Assembly (NCBI RefSeq): GCF_024171885.1 | Contig: NZ_JAMTCP010000024.1 | Coordinates: forward strand, 1 to 64,000 | Direction: 5' to 3' | Length of the DNA: 64,000 nucleotides | Source of the DNA: Streptoalloteichus tenebrarius | GTDB taxonomy: Bacteria; Actinomycetota; Actinomycetes; Mycobacteriales; Pseudonocardiaceae | Shown: in pieces, positions 16,856 through 26,613 of the stretch | Numbering within the stretch: the first letter of the stretch is position 1 | Layout of the letters: every line of letters begins with the position of its first letter | Notes under the pieces: generated by a model | Databases searched by the model: none | The model's input: the letters and a program-made list of their open reading frames with translations, nothing else | Told to the model about the DNA's origin: nothing | Position numbers and translations under genes: made by a program

Positions 16856-18577
16856 CTACTGAGCGAGGGGCAGGCGGAGCGCGGCGGGCGCGTCAGCGGG
16901 GACGGCCGGACGGCGCGGCGCGACCGGCGCGACGCGCCGGTACGACTGGCCCGGCGCGGGCCGGGGATCGGTCTCACCGGCGTTCGGCCAGAACGCGAAG
17001 GCCCGCTCCGCCTGGGCGGTGATGGTCAACGACGGGTTCACCCCGAGGTTCGCCGTGATCGCCGACCCGTCCACGACCGACAGCGTCGGGTAGTTGTGCA
17101 CGCGGTGGTACGGGTCGATGACGCCCTGCTCGGCGGTCTCCCCGATCACGCATCCCCCGATGAAGTGCGCGGTCAGCGGGATGTTGAACAGCTCGCCCCA
17201 CGTGCCGCCGGCCACGCCGCCGATGCGCTCGGCGGCGAGCTGGTTGGCTCGGTGGCCGGCCGGGATGAAGGTCGGGTTGGGCTGGCCGTGCCCCTGCTTC
17301 GAACTCAGCCGCCACCGACCGAGCGGGCCCCGCCGCACGAAGGTGGTGATCGAGTTGTCCAGGGCCTGCATGACCAGCAGGATCAGCGTCCGCTCACTCC
17401 ACCGCCGCACGGACAGCAGGCGCAACGTCGTCACCGGGTGCCGGAGGAGGTACCGGAAGAACTGCACCCACCTCGGTGTGCTGGCCGCGCCGTCGGTGGC
17501 CAGGGTTTGCAACAGCCCCATCGCGTTGCTGCCCTTGCCGTACCGCACCGGCTCGATGTGGGTGGACTCGTCGGGGTGGAAGGACGAGGTGATCGCCACA
17601 CCCCGGCTGAAGTCCCGCGCCGGGTCGACGCTCAGCCGGCCGGCTCCCACGATCGCCTCGGAGTTCGTCCTGGTCAGCTCGCCGAGCCTGGGCGAGAGTC
17701 GGGGCAGGACGCCCTCGGCCCGCATCCGGTGCAGGAGGTTCTGGGTGCCCCAGGTGCCGGCCGCGAGGACGACCTGGGCGGCGGTGATGGCGCGCTCGGG
17801 CCGACGCCGGCCGCCGGTCGGGCGGGTCCGCACCACCCAGCTCCCGTCCGGCCGGGGCACGAGCGCGGTGACCGTGGTCAGCGGCAGGACGTGCGCGCCG
17901 TTGCGTTCCGCGAGGTAGAGGTAGTTCTTGACCAGGGTGTTCTTGGCGCCCACCCGGCAGCCGGTCATGCACGAGCCGCACTCGGTGCAGCCCGTGCGCC
18001 TCGGCCCCGCGCCCCCGAAGTAGGGGTCCTCGGCCGTCTCGCCGGGGCGGCCGAAGAAGACGCCGACCGGCGTGGGGTGGTAGCTGTCGGCCACGCCCAT
18101 GTCCGCCGCGACCTCCTGGATCACCTCGTCGGCCGGGGTGACGTGCGGGTTGGTGACCACGCCGAGCATCCGGCTCGCCTGGTCGTAGTACGGCGCGAGC
18201 TCGGCCTCCCAGTCGGTGATGTGCGCCCACTGCCGGTCGCGGTAGAACGGCGTGAGGGGCCGGTACAGCGTGTTGGCGTAGACCAGGGAGCCGCCGCCGA
18301 CGCCCGCGCCCGCCAGGACCATGACGTTGCGCAGCAGGTGGATGCGTTGGATGCCGAAGCAGCCCAGCCGGGGCGCCCACAGGTAGCGCCGCAGGTCCCA
18401 CGAGGTGCGGGCGAACTCGTCGTCGGCGAAACGCCGTCCCGCCTCGACGACCGCGACCCGGTAGCCCTTCTCGGTCAGCCGCAACGCGGCGACGCTCCCG
18501 CCGAAGCCGGACCCCACGACCACCACGTCGTAGTCCGGCCGGTCGCCCACCCCGTGGTTACCTGTGAGTAGCGCCAT
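16856..18577 (-). CDS. choD: GMC-type oxidoreductase, ChoD family
   Basis: 573 aa, closely matching mycobacterial ChoD (Rv3409c) along its length. FAD motif VVVGSGFGGSVAALRLTEKG, LAGAGVGGGSLVYANTL, the cysteine cluster TGCTECGSCMTGCR, GVAITSSFHPDES, and the C-terminal V-V-D-G-S-A-I-T-A-N-L-G-V-N-P-S-L-T-I. The family is annotated as cholesterol oxidase, but steroid activity is not certain for all members. It follows guaB3 and guaB2 as in mycobacteria. No purine-rich site precedes the ATG at 18577, so it may be leaderless or start at GTG 18550. A GTTACC-AAA-GGTAAC palindrome lies 43 bases upstream. Confidence 0.9.
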   Translation of the reverse strand: MALLTGNHGVGDRPDYDVVVVGSGFGGSVAALRLTEKGYRVAVVEAGRRFADDEFARTSWDLRRYLWAPRLGCFGIQRIHLLRNVMVLAGAGVGGGSLVYANTLYRPLTPFYRDRQWAHITDWEAELAPYYDQASRMLGVVTNPHVTPADEVIQEVAADMGVADSYHPTPVGVFFGRPGETAEDPYFGGAGPRRTGCTECGSCMTGCRVGAKNTLVKNYLYLAERNGAHVLPLTTVTALVPRPDGSWVVRTRPTGGRRRPERAITAAQVVLAAGTWGTQNLLHRMRAEGVLPRLSPRLGELTRTNSEAIVGAGRLSVDPARDFSRGVAITSSFHPDESTHIEPVRYGKGSNAMGLLQTLATDGAASTPRWVQFFRYLLRHPVTTLRLLSVRRWSERTLILLVMQALDNSITTFVRRGPLGRWRLSSKQGHGQPNPTFIPAGHRANQLAAERIGGVAGGTWGELFNIPLTAHFIGGCVIGETAEQGVIDPYHRVHNYPTLSVVDGSAITANLGVNPSLTITAQAERAFAFWPNAGETDPRPAPGQSYRRVAPVAPRRPAVPADAPAALRLPLAQ

Positions 18578-18619
18578 AGCGGGAGGCTAGCCCCACCTCG
18601 GCCCGTCCGACCAGACCCT

Positions 18620-18634
18620 GTTACCAAAGGTAAC
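18620..18634. promoter_or_regulatory. GTTACC-AAA-GGTAAC palindrome upstream of choD
   Basis: Perfect 6-bp arms with a 3-bp centre, 43 bases upstream of the choD start, in an otherwise GC-rich gap. The size fits an operator for a TetR- or GntR-type dimer. Confidence 0.45.
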
Positions 18635-18670
18635 GGGAAAGCGCGGGCGGGCCGCCCTCCCGAACGCGAA

Positions 18671-18715
18671 CCGCCGCCCCACCGGCGGGTGAACCCACAC
18701 CGGACGGGGCGGCGG
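18671..18715 (-). terminator. Hairpin downstream of guaB3
   Basis: CCGCCGCCCC (18671-18680) pairs with GGGGCGGCGG (18706-18715); the 25-nt interior can form a second short stem (ACCGGCGGGT region). It lies 37 bases past the guaB3 stop. Confidence 0.65.
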
Positions 18716-18751
18716 CTCGGCGACGACGGGGAGCCGAAGGGGCTCCGCGGC

Positions 18752-19882
18752 TCAGCGGCGGACGGTCAGGCCCACCTTCTGGAACTCCTTGAGGTCCGAG
18801 TAGCCGGTCTTGGCCATGGCCCTGCGCAGCGCGCCGAACAGGTTCACGGTCCCGCTCGGGTCCGAGGACGGCCCGAACAGCACCTTCTCCAGGTCGTGCC
18901 CGGAGTCGCCGAACCCGATCACCTCGCTGCGCGGCAGCGACGGGTGCGCCGCGGCGGAGGTCCAGTACAGGCCGTGCCCGGGAGCCTCGCTCGCGTCGGC
19001 CAGCGCCTCACCCAGCATCACCGCGTCCGCGCCGCAGGCGATCGCCTTGGCGATGTCGCCGGAGTGGGTCAGGCCGCCGTCGGCGATGACGTGCACGTAC
19101 CGACCACCGGTCTCGTCCAGGTAGTCCCGGCGGGCGGCGGCGGCGTCCGCGATCGCGGTGGCCATCGGCACGCCGATGCCCAGCACCTGGTCGGTCGTGG
19201 TCGCCCGCGACTCGCCGTACCCGACGATCACGCCGGCCGCGCCGGTCCGCATCAGGTGCATCGCGGTGCGGTAGTCGCCGACACCGCCGGCGATCACCGG
19301 CACGTCCAGGTCCGCGATGAACCGCTTGAGGTTCAGCGGCTCCCCGTCCCTGGCCACGTGCTCGGCGGAGATGATCGTGCCCTGCACGACCAGGATCTCC
19401 ACGCCGGCCGCCAGCAGGTCCGGCGTCAGCTCCTCGGCGTGCTGCGGGCTGACCCGCACCGCCACCGTGACCCCGGACTCCCTGACCTGCTTGATCGCCT
19501 CGGTGATGAGGTCCACCCGCACGGGCGCGGAGTGCAGCTCCTGGAGCACCCGCACCGGCGCGTCCGGGTCCTCGTCCTCCTCGGCCGCCCGCACCACGCG
19601 GAACAGGGCGTCCTCGACGTCGCTGTGCCGCGCCCACAGGCCCTCGGCGTTGAGCACGCCCAGCCCGCCGAGCTCGCCGATCCGCACCGCCGACGCCGGC
19701 GACACCACCGCGTCGGTCGGGTGCGTGATCAGCGGGATCTCGAAGCGGTAGGCGTCGATCTGCCACGCCAGGGAGACGTCCTTCGACGAGCGGGTGCGCC
19801 GGGACGGCACGATCTCCACGTCGTCCAGGTCGTAGGCCCGCATCGCGGTCCGACCCATCCCGATCTCGACCAGATCGCGCAC
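18752..19882 (-). CDS. guaB3: GuaB3-family IMP dehydrogenase-like protein
   Basis: 376 aa. A TIM-barrel purine nucleotide oxidoreductase related to IMP dehydrogenase and GMP reductase but without CBS domains. Motifs: PLITHPTDAVVSPAS near the N-terminus, VIAGGVGDYRTAMHLMRTG, and [29 protein letters not shown]. Starts MRDLVEIGMGRTAMRAYDLDDVEIVPSRRTR, the signature beginning of this family (quoted here in short parts: MRDLVEIGMGRTAMR, then AYDLDDVEIVPSR). GTG start. It lies downstream of guaB2 with an 82-bp gap, as in mycobacteria. Some members have been shown to act on XMP/GMP rather than as IMP dehydrogenase, so the exact reaction here is open. Confidence 0.93.
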   Translation of the reverse strand: MRDLVEIGMGRTAMRAYDLDDVEIVPSRRTRSSKDVSLAWQIDAYRFEIPLITHPTDAVVSPASAVRIGELGGLGVLNAEGLWARHSDVEDALFRVVRAAEEDEDPDAPVRVLQELHSAPVRVDLITEAIKQVRESGVTVAVRVSPQHAEELTPDLLAAGVEILVVQGTIISAEHVARDGEPLNLKRFIADLDVPVIAGGVGDYRTAMHLMRTGAAGVIVGYGESRATTTDQVLGIGVPMATAIADAAAARRDYLDETGGRYVHVIADGGLTHSGDIAKAIACGADAVMLGEALADASEAPGHGLYWTSAAAHPSLPRSEVIGFGDSGHDLEKVLFGPSSDPSGTVNLFGALRRAMAKTGYSDLKEFQKVGLTVRR

Positions 19883-19964
19883 GTCTCCCCTTCCCCGCCG
19901 CGGGGCGCGGCGGTTCCTCGTGAGTCAGCCGGCAGGCAGGCTACGCCGTTTCGGCGAACGACCG

Positions 19965-21593
<1,629 letters not shown>

Positions 21594-21731
21594 CTAACGG
21601 GACCGGCGCGGCGGTCATTCCGGCCCGCTCCCGCGGGCGCCCCGCCCGTCATCCCCACAGGCGAGGCACGGGACTCATGTCACCCTCGCCCGGCGCGGCG
21701 CCCGGCGGGGGCGCCCGCGCCCGGCCGCCGC

Positions 21732-21843
21732 CCGAAGGTGAGAGAAACCATGGTCACCTCCGGACAGCCGCGGTGCCGAGCGGGACACCCGCACCCGTTC
21801 GCTGTCCGAAGGTGAGGAAAAACCATGGTCACCTCCGGACAGC
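21732..21843. repeat. Duplicated 37/38-bp element with internal inverted repeat
   Basis: Copies at 21732-21768 and 21806-21843 differ by only a few positions, including one inserted A. Each contains AAGGTGA ... ACCATGG ... TCACCTCCGGACAG; the second copy has full arms CTGTCCG-a-AGGTGA and TCACCT-c-CGGACAG. They lie in the divergent region between guaB2 and the DUF5319 gene. Each copy carries an ATG; the first would encode only 21 codons and stop inside the second copy. They could be paired operators or duplicated start regions. Confidence 0.85.
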
Positions 21844-21872
21844 TCTCACGTCGCCCGGTACGGTGCGGTCCC

Positions 21873-22262
21873 GTGCCGCACGATGCCTTGCCCCCTGACC
21901 CGTTCGCGGGTGACCCGGACGACCCGGCCCGGGCCTTGGCCGGGCAGGACGGCGACGAGCCCTGGGAGCCGCTCGGCGACGAGGAGCGCGCCGAGTTGCT
22001 CGCCGACCTCACCGACCTCGCGGTCTACCAGGCGTTGTTGGAGCCGCGCGGGGTTCGGGGAATCGTCGTGGACTGCGCCGACTGTGGCGAACCCCACTAC
22101 CACGACTGGGAGCTGCTGCGGGCCAGCCTCCAGCAGTTGCTGTCGGACGGGCACATGCGACCCCACGAGCCGGCCTACGACCCGGACCCGTCGGCCTACG
22201 TGAGCTGGGAGTACTGCCGCGGCTACCACGACGGCGTCGCCTCGGCCGAGAGCAACCGCTAG
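21873..22262 (+). CDS. DUF5319-family protein (Rv3412-like)
   Basis: 129 aa from GTG at 21873; alternative in-frame ATG at 21825 would add M-V-T-S-G-Q-L-S-R-R-P-V-R-C-G-P. The GTG version has a TACGGT -10 box 8 bases upstream, so a leaderless mRNA is plausible; the ATG version has GGTGAGG upstream. Features: acidic N-terminus (DPFAGDPDDPARAL), DCADCGEPHYHDWELLRASL with a C-x2-C pair, and YVSWEYCRGYHDG. Cytoplasmic, conserved next to rsdA-sigD in actinobacteria. The function is unknown. Confidence 0.85.
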   Translation: MPHDALPPDPFAGDPDDPARALAGQDGDEPWEPLGDEERAELLADLTDLAVYQALLEPRGVRGIVVDCADCGEPHYHDWELLRASLQQLLSDGHMRPHEPAYDPDPSAYVSWEYCRGYHDGVASAESNR

Positions 22263-22307
22263 TCGTCCCGCACGCGGAAGACGCGGCACGGGCCGGCCGG
22301 TGGCTGG

Positions 22308-23408
22308 CTAGTTCGTGACCCCGCTCTGGACGCTCTGACCGCCCTGGTTCGGGCTCTGCCCACCGGTCTCGTTGCCGCTGCGGGAGCCGTCGGTCGTCCC
22401 CGTCCCGGTGCCCGTGCCCTGGTTGCCGGTCCCCGGCGGGGAGGTGGTCGGGTTCCCGCTGCTCGGCACCGGTGTGCTCGACGGCAGCGGGGTGGTCGTG
22501 GTGACCGGCGCCGGGCGCGGGGTGCTCGTCTCCGGCGTGCTCGGCGCGGAGGGCGTGGTGCTCGGCGCGGGCGTCGGCGGAGGGGTCTGTCCGCCGGTCG
22601 GGCTGGCGCCGGGGTGGGTGCTGGGCGGGTGGGGGGCGCGGGTCCGCAGGGCCTCGACCAGGGACTCGTGCCTGGCGGTGAGGTCGTTCCTGCCGTCCTC
22701 GGTGTTGACCACGCCAAGCTGGGACTCGACCCGCTGGAGGACGTCCCTGGCCTCGGCGATGCGGCCCCCGGCGAGCAGCGAACGCGCGGTGTCCAGGTCG
22801 GCCCTGACCGACGCGGCGGCCTCCACGGAGCGGGCGTGCTCGGAGTAGAGGACGCGGGTCAGGCCCCACAGCGGGTCGCCGGGTCTGGCGTCCCTGGCGA
22901 CCACGCCGACCCCGGTGAAGGCGATGGCCAGCACGGCGGCGGCGCTGGCCAGCGGGACCAGGAGCCGGTGCCGGCGGCGGGGGGCGCGGGCCGCGGCGAT
23001 CACGGAGGCCGCGGTGTCCACGTCGACCAGCTCGTCGAACGGCTCGCCGTCGACGTCGCGCCGCCAGGACAGCAGCAGCGTGCTGAGCTCCTGGTCGGCG
23101 AGCTGGCCGTCGACACAGGGATCGGTGCCGCCGAGCGCGTCGAGGAGGGCGTCGTCGGCCTGGATCAGGGAGAGGTCGGCCAGGTCCGCCCCGTCGGTGT
23201 CGTCGGTGTCGTCGTCGTCAGTGCCGTCGTCGGCGTCGGCTCCGGTGTCACGGCCGGCTCTGGCGCCCCGGACGACGTCCCGGTCGTCCTCGGGGGCCCT
23301 GGCGTCGTCGCCGACGTCCGCACCGTGGTCGGGGTCGGCGTGGGTGCCCGTTGCGAGCTCGCCCCGCTCCCGGGGCTCGACCTCGTGCTCGTCGTGCCGT
23401 CTGGCCAC
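22308..23408 (-). CDS. rsdA: Anti-sigma-D factor RsdA
   Basis: 366 aa single-pass membrane anti-sigma factor. An acidic N-terminal segment (long D/T-rich tract) leads to DLSLIQADDALLDALGG, the sigma-binding motif known from mycobacterial RsdA. One membrane helix (LLVPLASAAAVLAIAFTGVG) is followed by an extracellular region with YSEHARSVEAAASVRADLD, then a Pro/Thr/Ser and G/T-rich tail. Its GTG start touches the sigD stop codon with no gap, so it is co-translated with sigD. It would hold SigD at the membrane until cleaved or released. Confidence 0.92.
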   Translation of the reverse strand: MARRHDEHEVEPRERGELATGTHADPDHGADVGDDARAPEDDRDVVRGARAGRDTGADADDGTDDDDTDDTDGADLADLSLIQADDALLDALGGTDPCVDGQLADQELSTLLLSWRRDVDGEPFDELVDVDTAASVIAAARAPRRRHRLLVPLASAAAVLAIAFTGVGVVARDARPGDPLWGLTRVLYSEHARSVEAAASVRADLDTARSLLAGGRIAEARDVLQRVESQLGVVNTEDGRNDLTARHESLVEALRTRAPHPPSTHPGASPTGGQTPPPTPAPSTTPSAPSTPETSTPRPAPVTTTTPLPSSTPVPSSGNPTTSPPGTGNQGTGTGTGTTDGSRSGNETGGQSPNQGGQSVQSGVTN

Positions 23409-23981
23409 TCAGACCACCTCCTCCGCGGCGAGCGTCTTGCGGAGCCGGGCCAGCGCGCGGTGCTGCGCCACCCGCACGGCCCCCGGCGTCGAGCCGACCG
23501 CCTCGGCGGTCTCCTCCGCGGACAGCCCGACCACCACCCGCAGCAGGAGGATCTCCCGCTGCTTGGGTGGGAGGACCCGGAGCAGGTGCGCCATCCGCTC
23601 GGAGAGCTCTCCCTGCATGGCGCGCTGCTCGGGGCCGGCGCCCAGCTCGGGCGCGTCCGGCACCTCCGGCACCGGCTCGGAACGGTTGCGCGCCGCCGAG
23701 CGGTGCGCGTCGGCCACCTTGTGCGCGGCGATGCCGTACACGAAGGCCAGGAACGGTCGGCCCTGGTCTCGGTAGCTCGGCAGCGCCGTGAGCACGGCGA
23801 GACACACCTCCTGGGCGACGTCGTCCGCGGACGTGAACGATCGTTCCTGCCTACCAACGCGGGCACGGCAGTACCGCACCACCAGGGGACGGATCGTCGC
23901 CAACAGACGCTCGATCGCCTGGCGGTCGCCCTCGACGGCGGCGCCCACGACGGCGTCCAGCCCGTCCCCCGTGTTGGTCAT
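23409..23981 (-). CDS. sigD: ECF RNA polymerase sigma factor, SigD/ShbA type
   Basis: 190 aa. Region 2 with RPLVVRYCRARVG ... SADDVAQEVCLAVLTALPSYRDQGRPFLAFVYGIAAHKVADAHR, and region 4 with LPPKQREILLLRVVVGLSAEETAEAVG followed by GAVRVAQHRALARLRK (long stretches shown only in parts: ADDVAQEVCLAVL, FLAFVYGIAAHK). ATG at 23981 chosen because the frame upstream is not family-like. In Streptomyces the homologue ShbA drives transcription of the main sigma factor gene; in mycobacteria SigD acts in stationary phase. Paired with rsdA. Confidence 0.94.
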   Translation of the reverse strand: MTNTGDGLDAVVGAAVEGDRQAIERLLATIRPLVVRYCRARVGRQERSFTSADDVAQEVCLAVLTALPSYRDQGRPFLAFVYGIAAHKVADAHRSAARNRSEPVPEVPDAPELGAGPEQRAMQGELSERMAHLLRVLPPKQREILLLRVVVGLSAEETAEAVGSTPGAVRVAQHRALARLRKTLAAEEVV

Positions 23982-24948
23982 CGCAGACAGCAGCCCTGGT
24001 GTTACGCGTAGGCGGACCGACGATGACCGGCTCGGAGGGGTAACCCTCTCGTTGCCGGTCGTGTTCACCGTACCGGGCAGCACTGACTGGTCGGTTGTTG
24101 GGAGCCGATCGACACCCGGACGCCGGCTGGGATCCCGCTCACATGGTCCAGTGCGCCGTTCCGCCGGCACGGCCGGCGAGCGTGGGCACCCGTCCCGGGA
24201 AAAGGGAGACACTCACGAGGACGCGCCGGGCCGCGCGACGTTGGTCGCCGCGGTCCCCGGATCACACCCGCGACCACGGTCGACCGCCCGCGCGCCCTCG
24301 TCCGGCCGACGCCGCCACGAAGCGGACGCCGCGCGTCAGAGGGTTCGTCGGTCGTCGCGAGGTCGGAGGTCCGAGATCCGGGAGGCCGTGGTCGCCGTCG
24401 TCGCGGGAACCGCCTCCCAGGGCCCCTCCAGCGCGCCGAGGCGGCCCGCCGCCCCACGCGGACCGTTCTGGAGGATCGGCCGACGACGACGCGGACGCCC
24501 CTCGTGTCGACGGGTCCCGGACCGGGGGACCGGGTGTGGTCCTCCGCGCCCGGCACCGCCCCGACGCGCGCGCTCCGCCGTCGCCGTGCCGTCGCCCGCC
24601 GCCGCGTCCCCGCGACGACCTCGGGGCCCCTGGCCCTCGGGTCGCCTCCTCGGGTCGAGGTCGGCGAGCGTCGTTCTCGTCGTTCTTCCGTTGTTCGTTG
24701 CTGTGCCCGGCCCGGTTCGGCCCGGCTCATCGTCGGCGCTCGGCGCGGCCTGCCCACTCCCCGCCGACCAGACCGACCCGCGACCCGCTGAGGCCGCCGT
24801 CGCCGTGCCGTCGCCCGTCGCCTGCCGCCGCGACGACGAGGACCCGCGCAGCGGACAACCGCGCCGGTCGTCACGGGTGCCGGACACTCCCCGGCCACCC
24901 GCGGTCGACCCCGTCCGCCGCCGGACCTCCCGCCACGACGCGGCCCCG
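23982..24948. other. Gene-poor 970-bp stretch with an internal 24-bp direct repeat
   Basis: No frame has a convincing product; all are Arg/Pro/Gly-rich. A 24-bp sequence (CCGCCGTCGCC... core) recurs exactly at 24575-24598 and 24794-24817, and a patch near 24665-24715 is rich in TCGTT/GTT. The stretch includes the sigD promoter region at its left end. It may hold decayed DNA or long leaders. Confidence 0.55.
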
Positions 24949-25545
24949 TCAGGAGACGAGGCCCCGCCGGAAGCCGTGGGCGACCGCCTGCGCCCGGTCC
25001 CGCACGCCGAGCTTGCGGAACAGCCGGCGGGCGTGGGTCTTGACCGTGTCCTCGGACAGGTACAGCTCCCGTCCGATCTGGCCGTTGCTCTTCCCCTGGC
25101 TCATGCCCCTGAGCACCTGGAGCTCCCGCTCGGTGAGCTGGACCCCCGGGTCGGAGGGCTGGCGAGGGGCGGGCACCGAGGTGCTGGCGAGCGTGTGCGC
25201 GAGGGCGGCGACCAGCTCCGGTCGCGAGGCGTCCCAGCGGAGGTAGCCGCGGGCGCCTCCGGCGATCGCGGCGGCGATGCTGCCGGCGTCGTCCGGCGCT
25301 CCGAACACGATCACGTTCGCCTGCGGGTGCGCGGAGACCAGCCGCCTGGTCGCCTCCACTCCCGTCGGCACCGCCCGCTGTGTGCCCACCAGGACGACAT
25401 CGACCGGCTGCCGGGAGTAGCGCGCCAGCAACTCATCACCGTGCGCGACACAGTCAATCCTGCTCACCCCCGGTACGGCCGACATGACACGGGTGAGGCC
25501 CTCCCGGACGCTGCGCCGGTCATCGCAGATCAGGACCGTCGTCAC
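24949..25545 (-). CDS. bldM: BldM-like atypical LuxR-family regulator
   Basis: 198 aa. LuxR helix-turn-helix at about 140-198 (LTERELQVLRGMSQGKSN, GRELYLSEDTVKTHARRLFRKLG), almost identical to Streptomyces BldM, as is the ending. The receiver domain keeps the acidic pair (ICDDRRSVREG) but position 54, the phospho-acceptor Asp in BldM, is Gly (VVLVGTQRA); the conserved Thr/Ser and Lys are also replaced (VFGAPDD, YLRWDAS). Phosphorylation control is therefore excluded. GTG start with AAGGAG upstream. BldM in Streptomyces controls sporulation genes, alone or with WhiI. It stands between sigD and a whiB gene. Confidence 0.92.
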   Translation of the reverse strand: MTTVLICDDRRSVREGLTRVMSAVPGVSRIDCVAHGDELLARYSRQPVDVVLVGTQRAVPTGVEATRRLVSAHPQANVIVFGAPDDAGSIAAAIAGGARGYLRWDASRPELVAALAHTLASTSVPAPRQPSDPGVQLTERELQVLRGMSQGKSNGQIGRELYLSEDTVKTHARRLFRKLGVRDRAQAVAHGFRRGLVS

Positions 25546-25584
25546 GGGGACTCCTTCCTGCAGCCGAGTGACGTTCCACCTCCC

Positions 25585-26532
25585 CTATCGGACGCCGGGA
25601 GCCGAACCTTGACACGATCCGGTGCTTAATCCGTCAAGAATCGTTTCGCCGCCCGTTCGGGGTGGGTCACTGGAACGGAGCAAATCTGAGGGTAACCACG
25701 AAGAGGCCTCCGCGAGGAGTCTGGCGCGGGCGTCGGCACGGCGAAGGACAGTCTGGAGGGCGCCCCGTGCGAACGGGGTGAAACGCGCGGGGTCGCGGCC
25801 GGGCAGACCGGCCAGGACCAGGGCGGACGGCCAGACGAGCGGGAGCAGGCCGTGCCGGAGGGCCTGGTCGAGCGCCCGCTCCAGCAGCTCGGCTCCCCCC
25901 GCGTCGCCGGCGGTCGCCATGGCGACGCCCAGGACCAGGTGAGACTTGGCCTGGTGCCGGATCGAGGGACACTCGGACGCGCGAACCGCCGCCCGTTCGG
26001 CGCAGGCAATTGCCGCGTGGGGGTTGCCGCCAGCGAGCGCGATCTCCGCGCCCACCCAGTCACGGCGTATTGCGCACCGCGAAGAAACGTGATCAACGGC
26101 TCCGGCGGCGGCGTGCAGGCGCCGCGCCTCGTCGACTCGACCCAATCCGACCGCGTCGGCCGCCAGGCCCACCAATGCGTCGACGCGGGCGTCATCCGAG
26201 TTGATTTCAGGAAATTCGACTGAATGGCGGGCGACCGTTCGCCAATTCTCTTCCGCCATTCGTCGTAGCGCCTGCCCGTCCAGTGTTCTGGCGGCGGCGT
26301 GCGCGCCGAGTTGGCGGCGGTGGGACGCCAGGGTGACCCCGACCATGGCGGCGAGCACCGGGTCCGGGTGCGCCAGGAGCCCGGACAACGCGGTGGCCGC
26401 GGCGGCGTACCACCCCTGACCGCCCAGGGCCACCGCGGCCAGCCAACGCCGTCGAGGGTCGGCGGACCGCGCGTCGGCCCACACGTCGGCGTCGGGTCGG
26501 TCCCCGAAGGCGGCCCGGCGAAGCTCGTCCAT
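25585..26532 (-). CDS. TPR-like protein (Rv3415c-type)
   Basis: 315 aa, soluble, mainly alpha-helical with repeated A/L-rich helix pairs of tetratricopeptide style (LAAVALGGQGWYAAAATALSG, AADAVGLGRVDEARRLHAAAG, LVLGVAMATAGDAGGAELLERALD). Its place after sigD and before the whiB gene matches Rv3415c of M. tuberculosis. A protein-protein scaffold role is likely; there is no enzyme motif. ATG at 26532 with a weak ribosome site. The middle of the gene (26000-26260) is lower in GC than its neighbours. Confidence 0.8.
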   Translation of the reverse strand: MDELRRAAFGDRPDADVWADARSADPRRRWLAAVALGGQGWYAAAATALSGLLAHPDPVLAAMVGVTLASHRRQLGAHAAARTLDGQALRRMAEENWRTVARHSVEFPEINSDDARVDALVGLAADAVGLGRVDEARRLHAAAGAVDHVSSRCAIRRDWVGAEIALAGGNPHAAIACAERAAVRASECPSIRHQAKSHLVLGVAMATAGDAGGAELLERALDQALRHGLLPLVWPSALVLAGLPGRDPARFTPFARGALQTVLRRADARARLLAEASSWLPSDLLRSSDPPRTGGETILDGLSTGSCQGSAPGVR

Positions 26533-26613
26533 GACGGCATTGTGGTCGCCGCCCCGGACAACGCCCGCCGCGCGACCCGGCGTCGGCGCGGCCCGGCCCG
26601 CGCCGCCCCGCTC

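Noticed and set aside
24065-24898. 277-codon minus-strand ORF between bldM and sigD
   Set aside because: Arg/Gly/Pro-rich in every frame with no codon-position bias that I can see and no domain.
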